Below are positions 31,221 through 39,446 of a DNA stretch of 40,154 nt, one piece after another. The notes under the pieces were generated by a model. It saw only the letters and a program-made list of their open reading frames with translations. It searched no databases and was not told where the DNA came from. The DNA is from a virus. The stretch is taken from positions 1-40,154 of IMG/VR virus record IMGVR_UViG_3300031227_000141. One strand, 5' to 3'. Positions within the stretch are counted from its first letter, which is position 1; every line of letters begins with the position of its first letter. Position numbers and translations under genes: made by a program.

Positions 31221-32804
31221 ATGTACGACATCGAGGTGAAGCTACTTTCAAAAATCCTGTTCACAGGGGACTTGAAAGAGGTGTCGAAGTTCGGTGTCAA
31301 GGCTACTTACTTCAGTCATGCAGAGACCAAATCGTGCTATACGGCCATATTCAAATGGTTTAACGCAATCCACACAAAAGGAGACGTTCCGACTCTCCGG
31401 ATGATGCAGAATGAGTTCCCGAGCTTGCCCTTGAAGGAAGAGCCGAGGGACACGATAAGGACTTTGTGCAGAACGCTGGTTGACGACCACCTCAGACGGG
31501 AGCTAGAGGAAGGTGCCAATGACGCGGTAATCACATCCCGCACCCACCCAAGGGAAGCCTTGGAAGATTTATCCGAGTTGGTGAAGAGACTGTCCGTCGC
31601 TTCTGGTTACTCAAGGGACATAGATTTATCGACAGCGCACGCTGATCTATTGAGCGAGTACTTCCTGGTAAAAGACTCAATGGGTCTGCTAGGAATGCCT
31701 TGGCCTTGGAACACCATGAACACGCACACTCTCGGAATGCAGGACGGAGAATTCATTGTCATCTACGCTAGACCTAAGAGCAAGAAAACGTGGCTAATCC
31801 TGTACATGGCGTGCCACTGCTATATGCACGCAAACGCCAGAGTTCTCTTCTATACAAAAGAAATGGCCCCTAGCCAAATCTGTCGCAGAACCGCGGCCAT
31901 ATTAACCGGTCTGGACTACGGCAGATACATCAAAGGGGAGCTATCTAACGAAGAAGAGAAGATGTTCGAGGACGTCATGACGTCGTTAGCGGCTGATGAG
32001 CGGGATAACCGCAACAAGAGGGGGAGTAAACGAAAGTTCATAATAACCAGCGATAGCGACGCAAACGCAGCAGGTCTGATAGGGCTAGAAGCAAAGATCG
32101 AGGAACTTGAGCCTGACATAGTATTCATTGACGGGCTGTATCTTATGAAGGACGACAGAACCGGAATGAGATCCACAAAGCACGGAAATATTACTAACAT
32201 AACTCAAGACACGAAACTACTGGCCCTCAGGAAAAAAGTGCCGATCGTCGTTACCACGCAGGCTAACAGAGAAGGAGACGAGATAAAGGGATCTAGTCTT
32301 AGAGAGTTGGGATACTCGGATAGTTTTGGGCAGGATGCTGACATCCTTCTAAGAGTTATGCCAGTTGACCACCCTAAATCGAAGATCCCTCTCGTCGTCA
32401 TGAAGGTATCTGGAGCAAGGGAAATGCTGCTTGACGCTTTTGTTGTAAACGGCCAACCGGCCTCAAACTTCGGAGAGTACGCAACCAGCCTAACCCCAGA
32501 TATAGCCGATGCAGCCGGTATGAAAGCGGGAACTTCCCCGCCCTCTAAAACAAGTAGTAGCTACACCAACAGCGCAAGCAGCGGCAGTACAGACAGTAGC
32601 AGCGCAGGAGACAACAACGTAGACCACGGAGATGGAGAAGGGAGTGCAGCAGATAACAAAAACGCAGCGACTAACCCAAGGAAAAACGCAGCAAGTAGGA
32701 GGGGCCTAACAGCAGCCAGCAAGCCCAAGGCTAGAGAGCAAACCCAGCAAAGACGACCGAGGCCGCCGAACGCGGTAGCGCCAAGAAGATTCTCCCCGCC
32801 ATGA
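31221..32804 (+). CDS. DnaB-type replicative helicase
   Basis: A 527-residue helicase of the DnaB/gp41 class. The N-terminal helical domain (1-125) is followed by the RecA-type ATPase: MPWPWNTMNTHTLGMQDGEFIVI, P-loop ARPKSKKT (183-190), TKEMAPSQICRR, Walker B IVFIDGLYLM, then TTQANREGDEIKGSSLRELGYS and KVSGAREML. The P-loop lacks both of the usual glycines (GRPGxGKT type), though the Lys-Thr is kept, so nucleotide binding may be altered. The last 95 residues are low-complexity (Ser, Asn, Ala, Gly, then Arg/Pro/Gln) and probably disordered. The stop overlaps the primase start (ATGATAA). Class is secure. Confidence 0.9.
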   Translation: MYDIEVKLLSKILFTGDLKEVSKFGVKATYFSHAETKSCYTAIFKWFNAIHTKGDVPTLRMMQNEFPSLPLKEEPRDTIRTLCRTLVDDHLRRELEEGANDAVITSRTHPREALEDLSELVKRLSVASGYSRDIDLSTAHADLLSEYFLVKDSMGLLGMPWPWNTMNTHTLGMQDGEFIVIYARPKSKKTWLILYMACHCYMHANARVLFYTKEMAPSQICRRTAAILTGLDYGRYIKGELSNEEEKMFEDVMTSLAADERDNRNKRGSKRKFIITSDSDANAAGLIGLEAKIEELEPDIVFIDGLYLMKDDRTGMRSTKHGNITNITQDTKLLALRKKVPIVVTTQANREGDEIKGSSLRELGYSDSFGQDADILLRVMPVDHPKSKIPLVVMKVSGAREMLLDAFVVNGQPASNFGEYATSLTPDIADAAGMKAGTSPPSKTSSSYTNSASSGSTDSSSAGDNNVDHGDGEGSAADNKNAATNPRKNAASRRGLTAASKPKAREQTQQRRPRPPNAVAPRRFSPP

Positions 32805-33805
32805 TAAAACAATTCTTGGATAATAGGCTTCGCGGGTCTGAGTTATCGGGAGACAACCATCTATCGGCATTCTGCCCATTCCATTCAGGAGGAACGGAGA
32901 GACACAGGTCATTCTCCGTAAACCTGGATACAGGACTTTGGTGCTGTTATGCCTGCCATGAATCCGGAGGAATTCACAAGCTCCTTAAGATGCTTGGATG
33001 TCCCCCTTCTGTGACGACATCGATACAGGAGAACGTCCAAGACACTAGGAGAAAATACGCTAAAAAAGCTAACCTAGCTCCGGTGAAAGACGAAGACACA
33101 GTACTGGAGGAGCCTCTCCTTGGGGTGTACGATTACTGCCCCAACGTTCTTGTTGAGAAAGGGTTTGACCCCAGCCTTCTAAAGGCATTCGAGGTTGGGT
33201 TCGACAGAAAGCGTTTTAGAATAACCTATCCGATCAGAAGCATGGACGGAGAACTGATTGGGGTGTCAGGAAGGAGGATACTGGAGGATGAACTAGAGTA
33301 CTTTGAAAAGTACAAGCTGTACACGTCAGAGATAGACGAGGACGCGAATCTAAAAAAACCCTACCGGAGACCGACCCTGAAAGGGACACTATGGAACGGG
33401 CACAGAGTAAGGCTTGCTCAAGCTTCGAAAACGTATTCATTCGTAATTGTAGTGGAAGGGTTCAACGCCCTTTTACGCGCAGTAGAATATGGGTACCCGA
33501 ACACAGTAGCCACATTCAATGCCCACATATCTGCTAATTCAGGGAAAGTTCGTAGGATAGCTCAGCAGGATCTTATTGTAGAGTTCAGTGTTCCCGCAAT
33601 ACTGTTCTACGACAATGACCCGGCTGGAATCGATGGGACAATGAGATCAGGGACCAGACTAAGTAGAGTACTACCAGTGTTGGTAGCTAGATATCCTAAA
33701 TGCAAAGAAGGAACTCAGCCGGATGACCTCAGTAGAAACGAATTCTACGAAGCGGTACAGAAGGCAGAGCACTTCACAGACTGGAGGAAACACAATGCGG
33801 TATAA
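32801..33805 (+). CDS. DnaG-type primase
   Basis: A 334-residue primase that makes RNA primers for replication. The N-terminal zinc finger has Cys25-x2-His28 (CPFH) and Cys49-x2-Cys52 (CYAC), the CHC2 type. The TOPRIM region has VIVVEGFNALL (Glu219, with Asn where Asp is frequent) and LFYDNDPAG (Asp271, Asp273). It is shorter than bacterial DnaG (about 580) and lacks the C-terminal helicase-binding domain, as in some phage primases. Its start overlaps the helicase stop. Its stop overlaps the start of the next gene. Together helicase and primase form the priming unit. Confidence 0.9.
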   Translation: MIKQFLDNRLRGSELSGDNHLSAFCPFHSGGTERHRSFSVNLDTGLWCCYACHESGGIHKLLKMLGCPPSVTTSIQENVQDTRRKYAKKANLAPVKDEDTVLEEPLLGVYDYCPNVLVEKGFDPSLLKAFEVGFDRKRFRITYPIRSMDGELIGVSGRRILEDELEYFEKYKLYTSEIDEDANLKKPYRRPTLKGTLWNGHRVRLAQASKTYSFVIVVEGFNALLRAVEYGYPNTVATFNAHISANSGKVRRIAQQDLIVEFSVPAILFYDNDPAGIDGTMRSGTRLSRVLPVLVARYPKCKEGTQPDDLSRNEFYEAVQKAEHFTDWRKHNAV

Positions 33806-35063
33806 TCAACGCTCTAGCCAAAGAGGCAAAACCAAGGGCGGGTTCGGAGGAGCTAACTTTTCTGACAGGTGGGCTCCTCCCAAAACAATGAACGGAGATC
33901 CGGTTATGATTATAGCCGGGTCGTACGAAGAGTACATCGACGAGAACGGGAACTTCATCGCCGAGCCTAAAGAGAGGCCCCTGCTTCCAGCGTATCACTA
34001 CCGGGAGCACAGGATGGTTATTGGTAAGAGCTTCCGCTCTTTGGTGTGCAGAGAGGGGTGGGACCCGGACGATCGCAAGGATTGCGTGCCCTGCTACCTG
34101 AAAGAGCATGACCCGGAGAAGTGGGCGAAGGTCATAGACTCCAGACAGAAGCAAGGGAAGACCGTGCCCGGAAAACCAAGGGACGCGTGGGCCCATACAG
34201 TTGTGGTGCTGAAGAGCTGCCACAGTGTACCGGCTATCCACAAGGCCACAGGGAAAGAGATCACCCGGCAGGACGGTAGCGCTGTGATGGAGACCGTAGA
34301 GTGCGAAGGCCGTAACTGCAAGCACTGCAAAGAAGGACACGATATGGTGTTTGGTCGCAGGGCGTGGTGGTCCACCGGATCACTTCACTATGACCATCTC
34401 CTCGGCATCTCGGACAACATCGCCCAGTCCTGCAAGAACTGCGGCGGGCGCATTATGGCCACTAAGCTGGTCTGCAAGAAATGCAGTGCCATCCTTCTGG
34501 ACCGGACCTCTACTCAGCACAGTGACGAGCAGATAGAGCAGCAGGCTCACAAGCAGGTGTACTGCCACAACTGCGGTAGCAGGGACTTTCCTGTGGACGT
34601 AGACGGGCTGACTTGCGACGGTTGCAGCGACCCGGTACGCGCTGATCTTACCGAGATGGTCATATGGCTTAAACGCCAAGGAGAAGGAACGCAGACAGCG
34701 GTGCAGATGGTACGGTGCCAAACGCCGAAAGAGTTCCAGGTTCCCGAGGCCTTTAAGGGAGAGAGCAACTTTGTCTTGGACATCGTACAAGACCTCATGT
34801 CTCCGTTCGATTTCGAGCAGGGCGTGCTGAAACCCCCTCCCCTGAAAGTGCAAGCAGCGAGGATAGACGTAGAGAATCCGTTCGGTGAAGAAAATCCGAG
34901 CGACCACTCCGCTGACTACCAGCCGCAAAAGACGCAGACGATGCGGCCTGGGAATCCGGGAGGTGCCGCGCAGCAGCAGCCGCTGAGGCAAGAGCCCCAG
35001 ACCCAAGGGCAGACACGTAAGCCCCCGCCCCGGCCGGACGGAAGAAGACCATCAAGATTCTAA
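33795..35063 (+). CDS. Multi-zinc-finger replication-module protein (candidate ssDNA-binding protein)
   Basis: A 422-residue protein between primase and DNA polymerase. GGAGG lies just before the ATG at 33795. It has up to four zinc-site candidates: Cys85, 97 and 100, Cys170, 175 and 178, a ribbon at Cys213, 216, 227 and 230, and another at Cys257, 260, 274 and 277. The last 50 residues are rich in Pro, Gln and Arg with a basic end. No known family was matched by eye. Gene order (helicase, primase, this, polymerase) is the usual place for a single-strand binding protein, and phages such as T4 use zinc-containing ones, but a zinc-ribbon adaptor or nuclease cofactor is equally possible. Confidence 0.75.
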   Translation: MRYNQRSSQRGKTKGGFGGANFSDRWAPPKTMNGDPVMIIAGSYEEYIDENGNFIAEPKERPLLPAYHYREHRMVIGKSFRSLVCREGWDPDDRKDCVPCYLKEHDPEKWAKVIDSRQKQGKTVPGKPRDAWAHTVVVLKSCHSVPAIHKATGKEITRQDGSAVMETVECEGRNCKHCKEGHDMVFGRRAWWSTGSLHYDHLLGISDNIAQSCKNCGGRIMATKLVCKKCSAILLDRTSTQHSDEQIEQQAHKQVYCHNCGSRDFPVDVDGLTCDGCSDPVRADLTEMVIWLKRQGEGTQTAVQMVRCQTPKEFQVPEAFKGESNFVLDIVQDLMSPFDFEQGVLKPPPLKVQAARIDVENPFGEENPSDHSADYQPQKTQTMRPGNPGGAAQQQPLRQEPQTQGQTRKPPPRPDGRRPSRF

Positions 35064-35068
35064 AACTC

Positions 35069-35088
35069 AGGGGGGCTTCGGCCCCCCT
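35069..35088 (+). terminator. Strong GC hairpin ahead of the polymerase gene
   Basis: AGGGGGGC (35069-35076), TTCG loop, GCCCCCCT (35081-35088), eight base pairs capped by a stable UUCG-type tetraloop. No T run follows, and the polymerase SD (AGGAGGG) begins about 12 bases downstream. It may act as an attenuator or a processing/stability element instead of a complete terminator. Confidence 0.6.
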
Positions 35089-35109
35089 ACTCATCAATAG
35101 GAGGGTTAA

Positions 35110-37074
35110 ATGGCTCGCTCTTTTGACCCGTCGCTGGGCGAATCCATTTACGTCGATGATGCGAATGGAGCTATAACTATATGCAACGATTTCTTGAAAT
35201 TGAGCCATATAGCTTTCGATACTGAAACAACCGGGTTGGATAAACAAAGGGACCAGATAGTGCTGTTCTCTCTGTCGGACGGTGTAAGTAGGTTTACACT
35301 CCCTAGGCACTGCCTAAGGTACCTAGCGCCCGTGTTCGTTAACCCAAACATAGTGAAGATATGCCATAACATTAAGTACGACGCGCACATGCTGGAAAAT
35401 GCCGGTATCCCGTTGATGGGTGACTTTCATGATACAGTAGTTATGGCTGGTCTTACCGATGAGAACAGATCGCTTAGGCTAAAAGACATATTCTCAAGAA
35501 CAACGAGTATGCACACAGAGAACTGGAAAGGCTTGATGGACAAGTTCAAAAAGGCAGGCCTAACCCCTAAAAGGGATGCCACAGTAATAACCATAATGAC
35601 CGATATTATGGGTAAGATAGCCGAAGAAGAGCCATTAAGCGAAGCGGAAGAGTTCTGTTTCGACGTGCTGCAGGACTACGCCAGTCAAGACGCGCTGCTA
35701 CACTGGAGATTGTGGGACACGGAGAGGAGACGCCTACAAGACACCTACTTCGGAGGAGAGGACTGGACGGGCTGGGACTTCTTCTTACAGATAGCCGTAC
35801 CGTTCACAAAAACTCTGTTCAACATAGAGCGCAGAGGATTCGCTTTGGACCTACAGTTCCTTAAACAACTAGAGAAACCACTCAAGGACGAGATAGACGA
35901 AGTAGCCAGACAATTCGCAAAGAAAGCTGGGCGAGAATGGAACCTGGCTTCATCAAAACAAATGTTGACCTTCTTCTATGAACTCCTTGGTTACAAAAAG
36001 ATGGTAATTAGAGGAAAGGAGCAAGAAACAACCAGCAAAGATGCGTTAGAGAGGTGGATAGTACAAAAGAGATGTGACTACTCCAAACTTCTACTTGAGC
36101 ATAGGAAGAGATCTAAGATACTCGGTACCTACGTACTCGGTCTGCAGGAAAACTCCTACGAAGGAAGGATACACACCTCCCTAAATCAAACAGGAGCCAA
36201 GACAGGCAGGCTGTCATCTTCCGGACCAAACCTGCAGAACATACCGAACCGTGGGACGGATAAGCTCGGCCTTAGAAAAGCATTCGTAGCTTCTAGGGGA
36301 AAGAGACTTATCGTGGCTGACTATGCACAGGTAGAGATGAGGATATTTGCCCACTACAGCAATGACCAGAACATGCTGGACGCCATTAATAATGGCAAGG
36401 ACCTACACGCGGACACAGCAGCTCGAATGTTCGGCCTAGAGTACGAGCAGATAGTAGCCTCTAAGAAAAAGGCCAAGGCGGACCTAACCGAAGAGGACAA
36501 CGCCATCATAAGCGAAAGATCTAAGGCCAAGACGATCAACTTCGGGATACTGTACGGGATGAGCTCGTTCGGACTGCAGACTACGCTGGCTACGCAGCAC
36601 AACATCGAAGTAGACGAAGAAGAAGCCAAGGGGTACCTGGATCAGTACTTCATAGCATACCCAGGGGCGGCTGCTTGGATAAAGCAGGTAGAACGAGAAG
36701 TGAGCAAGAATCAGTGCGTGCAGACTATCCTCGGTAGGTACAGAAGACTGCCCGATGCGAAGATTGGCAACTACAAGCAGAGGGCTAGAGCAAAAAGGCA
36801 GGCCGTCAACGCCATCATTCAGGGATCGGCTGGAGACGTAATAAACGTAACGATGAACAGCCTTGAGTACGATACAAATCTGAAAAGGCTGCAAGTCAGG
36901 CAGCTTCTACAGATCCACGACGAACTGGTGTTTGAGCTACCCGACAATGATTACGTCGCAGAAGAAGCCAGCAAGATCATCCGGTACATCATGGAGCACC
37001 CTTTCGAGGAGAATCTATCCGTTCCTCTTCTGGTCGATATGGATCAGGGATACGACTGGTCGGAGGCAAAATGA
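35110..37074 (+). CDS. Family A DNA polymerase with 3'-5' proofreading domain
   Basis: A 654-residue DNA polymerase I-type replicase. The N-terminal exonuclease has AFDTETTGLD (Asp37, Glu39), CHNIKYDAHML, and YASQDALLHW, keeping the metal-binding acidic residues. The polymerase part has GRLSSSGPNLQNIP, motif A (LIVADYAQVEMRIFAHYS, around 403), motif B (RSKAKTINFGILYGMSSFGL, around 470) and motif C (QIHDELVFEL, around 601). It has no 5'-3' nuclease domain, as in T7-type and other phage polymerases. AGGAGGG precedes the ATG at 35110. Its stop overlaps the HU start. The Phe in INFG of motif B predicts discrimination against dideoxynucleotides by analogy with E. coli. The identity is secure. Confidence 0.96.
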   Translation: MARSFDPSLGESIYVDDANGAITICNDFLKLSHIAFDTETTGLDKQRDQIVLFSLSDGVSRFTLPRHCLRYLAPVFVNPNIVKICHNIKYDAHMLENAGIPLMGDFHDTVVMAGLTDENRSLRLKDIFSRTTSMHTENWKGLMDKFKKAGLTPKRDATVITIMTDIMGKIAEEEPLSEAEEFCFDVLQDYASQDALLHWRLWDTERRRLQDTYFGGEDWTGWDFFLQIAVPFTKTLFNIERRGFALDLQFLKQLEKPLKDEIDEVARQFAKKAGREWNLASSKQMLTFFYELLGYKKMVIRGKEQETTSKDALERWIVQKRCDYSKLLLEHRKRSKILGTYVLGLQENSYEGRIHTSLNQTGAKTGRLSSSGPNLQNIPNRGTDKLGLRKAFVASRGKRLIVADYAQVEMRIFAHYSNDQNMLDAINNGKDLHADTAARMFGLEYEQIVASKKKAKADLTEEDNAIISERSKAKTINFGILYGMSSFGLQTTLATQHNIEVDEEEAKGYLDQYFIAYPGAAAWIKQVEREVSKNQCVQTILGRYRRLPDAKIGNYKQRARAKRQAVNAIIQGSAGDVINVTMNSLEYDTNLKRLQVRQLLQIHDELVFELPDNDYVAEEASKIIRYIMEHPFEENLSVPLLVDMDQGYDWSEAK

Positions 37075-37343
37075 CGCGAACAGATCTTATTGAGAGAGTG
37101 GCTACGCAGACAGGCCTGCCTAAAGAGAGCGTTCAGGAAGTTCTTGAGAAGATGGCTATTGCCATTAGCATGGGCCTGTCTGATGGAGAGAAAGTGAAGC
37201 TACGCGGGTTTGGTACATTCAGCCCTACGGAAATACCCGCGAGACTTGGAAGGGACTTCAAAGGGAAGAAGATCAAGATAAAAAGAACCGTCTCGGTCTC
37301 ATTCAAACCGTCTATAGAAATGAAGGAGGTACTGAATGGGTGA
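37071..37343 (+). CDS. HU/IHF-family DNA-binding protein
   Basis: A 90-residue histone-like protein. It shows the family order: helices (TRTDLIERVATQTGLPKESV), the beta-arm approach KLRGFGTFSPTEIPARLGRD with lysines (FKGKKIKIKRT), then VSFKPSIEMKEVLNG. It should bend DNA and may help initiate replication or packaging. Its start overlaps the polymerase stop (ATGA) and its end overlaps the next gene start by 8 bases. The family is secure. HU versus IHF cannot be separated by eye. Confidence 0.95.
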   Translation: MTRTDLIERVATQTGLPKESVQEVLEKMAIAISMGLSDGEKVKLRGFGTFSPTEIPARLGRDFKGKKIKIKRTVSVSFKPSIEMKEVLNG

Positions 37344-37722
37344 TACTAATGACGAGCTCCTCAAAGCGCTGGAAGGAGGAGACCCAAAGGCACGGCTGGA
37401 GTTAGCTAAGGCAGCGTCGGATTTCATAAAGGCGTCCATGGAGCCCAGGTACGAGAGTTACTGTGTACGGCGCATGTTTAACGCACCAATTGACATCCCG
37501 GAACCCTGGAAGACAAGGTTCGCTGAAAGGTACAATAAAGCCCTGGAAGGGAGGAAAGAAATGGATAAATACGGAGTGAAGCAAGAGGAGGACACGGACA
37601 AGACCGCTAGCGACAAGAACGTCTGCCCTAAATGCGGAGAGAAACTGGACAAGGACAAGCACGATAAATGGTGCCCAAGCTGCGGCACTGAGCCGTGGGA
37701 GGATAAAAATGGCGAAGGCTAA
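37336..37722 (+). CDS. Zinc-ribbon protein between HU and RecA, unknown
   Basis: A 128-residue protein with a helical N-terminal part and a C-terminal zinc ribbon: CPKCGEKL, then CPSCGTEP, 15 residues apart. A GGAGG lies before the ATG at 37336. Its end overlaps the recombinase start. The ribbon may bind nucleic acid or act as a protein adaptor. No family is recognised. Neighbouring recombination genes suggest a helper function. Confidence 0.75.
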   Translation: MGDTNDELLKALEGGDPKARLELAKAASDFIKASMEPRYESYCVRRMFNAPIDIPEPWKTRFAERYNKALEGRKEMDKYGVKQEEDTDKTASDKNVCPKCGEKLDKDKHDKWCPSCGTEPWEDKNGEG

Positions 37723-38992
37723 ACCAAAAAGCGCCAGGCCATTGACCCCAGAAGAGATAAAGAATAGAGCAGAACGGAAGATTGGAGACTACAATAGGCA
37801 CCACAAACAATCCCAGATACTGGACATAGCAGAAGTGACCATACCGTCCACGTTCTTAAGGTACCCGTTCGGCATACCGTCACTGGACATAGCGACGGGC
37901 GGTGGGGTAGCCGCTGGGTCTGTAGTTGAGCTAGTAGGAAAAGAAAGTCTCGGGAAGACTGCTCTAATCTACAGGTGCATGGGAAGATACCAAAAGAGGT
38001 ACGGAGAGCACTCATGCCTATTCGGAGCTCACCTTGAGAGCTTCGACAAAGTGTTTGCTCGGATGATGGGTCTTATAGTTCCTATGTCAGACGCAGAGAT
38101 AAAAGAGGAAGAAAGACACCAAGGAAGGAAGCTCACGCAAAAGGAGAGAGACTACCTAAAGCGTAAAGTAGGTATCTTCCATGAGATACTCGGAGGGACA
38201 CCAGACATCCTTAACGGCATACTGGAGCTGTCCAAAACAAATCTGTACAGGCTGGGGATACTGGACTCTATTGGGAGCCTCATGTCTGTGGAAGAGGACA
38301 AGGAGGAGGACACAACGCAATCCAAGTACGGAGGTGTGTCTAAGGAGCTTACTCAATTCCAGAAGAACTGGCGCAAAAACATGTCAGTCCCGGACGAAGA
38401 CGGCAACCCGATGCTGACTACCCTTATGGTTGTTAATCAACAGAGGGAGATCATGGGAGGCCGAGGAGGAGTAAGAGAACCGGGCGGAAACGCCCTGAAG
38501 CACCTGAAAGATATCAGCATACGCCTCACCCTAGAGCACAAGCCAGACAGGGCGGATGACCCCACGCAGGACACCTACAAGGAACTTCGATGGCAGATCC
38601 AAAAGGGCAAGGCAGGGTGCCACGATGGCCCTACCGGAGTCATTAGGTTCTTGCTACCGGCTAGAAAAGGCACTGGTCTTTTGCACATAGATGACTCAGG
38701 AGGACCGTACGCCGAACTGGATCTGGTCACCTTGTCTATCGTCACAAAGGTAGCGGGGAAGAATGGCACTTGGCTGACTTACCCGAAGGAAGACATCAGA
38801 AACTTTGACCCTGGAGACCTGAAACCAGACCAGGTACTTCTTAAAGCGCAGGGCGCTGAAAATATGGCCCAGCTATTACGCAATGACCCCACTCTATTCG
38901 AGATAATAAAGGGGAGGTTGTTCAAAGCAGCAGAAGTGAGGGATTATGACGAGTACCTCTACCACACGATGCACACCATTAAAGACGGGTGA
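37709..38992 (+). CDS. RecA/UvsX-type recombinase
   Basis: A 427-residue strand-exchange ATPase. The P-loop is GKESLGKT (77-84), in place of RecA GPESSGKT. FGAHLESFDK follows, in the place of RecA EHALD. A Walker B-type strand is ILDSIGSLMS, and LMVVNQQREIMGGRGGVREPGGNALKH corresponds to the RecA L2 region (with GGNAL as in RecA-type proteins). The long insertion of charged residues near 130-160 is unusual. GGAGG precedes the ATG at 37709. It should form filaments on single-stranded DNA for repair and recombination-dependent replication. RecA/UvsX class is firm. Confidence 0.92.
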   Translation: MAKAKPKSARPLTPEEIKNRAERKIGDYNRHHKQSQILDIAEVTIPSTFLRYPFGIPSLDIATGGGVAAGSVVELVGKESLGKTALIYRCMGRYQKRYGEHSCLFGAHLESFDKVFARMMGLIVPMSDAEIKEEERHQGRKLTQKERDYLKRKVGIFHEILGGTPDILNGILELSKTNLYRLGILDSIGSLMSVEEDKEEDTTQSKYGGVSKELTQFQKNWRKNMSVPDEDGNPMLTTLMVVNQQREIMGGRGGVREPGGNALKHLKDISIRLTLEHKPDRADDPTQDTYKELRWQIQKGKAGCHDGPTGVIRFLLPARKGTGLLHIDDSGGPYAELDLVTLSIVTKVAGKNGTWLTYPKEDIRNFDPGDLKPDQVLLKAQGAENMAQLLRNDPTLFEIIKGRLFKAAEVRDYDEYLYHTMHTIKDG

Positions 38993-39446
38993 CCAATGCG
39001 TAGGCTGTAAACGCGGACAAATGATTAAGCTACTTCCGGAGCATAAGTTCCTAACGTGCAACTTATGTGGAATGAGGGCCCTATACGGGACCGAAAGAAA
39101 GAAAGGAAGAAGCGAGGGACAAAAACGAAGTAGAGAACAAGAAAGGAGCATAGCAAAGAAAGAACACGGAGAGGTTACGCCAGGATCAGGGTGCGGGAAG
39201 AAGCACAAAGACGACGTCCATTGTGACGAGGCAGTCTACGTCTTTAGCGGGCACCCTAGAATCGAAGCCAAGTCTACAAAGCACATAACCTTCAGACTTG
39301 ATAAGCGCGATCTACAAAACCTTGAATCACACGCGAAGGAAGGAGAAGTGCCTATCATGGCTGTTGAGTTTGCACACGGTTCAGAGAAAAGATCTTACTG
39401 GGTGATACCCAGGGAGTATTTAGAAAGGAGGGAAGTCGATGGATGA
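38946..39446 (+). CDS. RecU/Hjc-like PD-(D/E)XK nuclease with zinc ribbon, probable junction resolvase
   Basis: A 166-residue protein overlapping the recombinase end by 47 bases. GAGGG lies upstream of the ATG at 38946. The start is supported because the zinc ribbon needs Cys18-x2-Cys21 (CVGC) and Cys38-x2-Cys41 (CNLC). The linker is highly charged (residues 47-75). The C-terminal part has a nuclease core: KHKDDV (Asp89-90), then EAKS (Glu107, Lys109) and the pattern AVEFAHGSEKRSYWVIPREYL, similar to Holliday-junction resolvases. Neighbours (RecA-like, Cas4-like) fit a recombination complex. Nuclease class is likely. Junction specificity is inferred. Confidence 0.7.
   Translation: MTSTSTTRCTPLKTGDQCVGCKRGQMIKLLPEHKFLTCNLCGMRALYGTERKKGRSEGQKRSREQERSIAKKEHGEVTPGSGCGKKHKDDVHCDEAVYVFSGHPRIEAKSTKHITFRLDKRDLQNLESHAKEGEVPIMAVEFAHGSEKRSYWVIPREYLERREVDG

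Noticed and set aside
34380-35006. 208-residue minus-strand frame opposite the multi-zinc gene
   Set aside because: The plus strand there has ordered Cys clusters and a good SD. The minus frame has neither.
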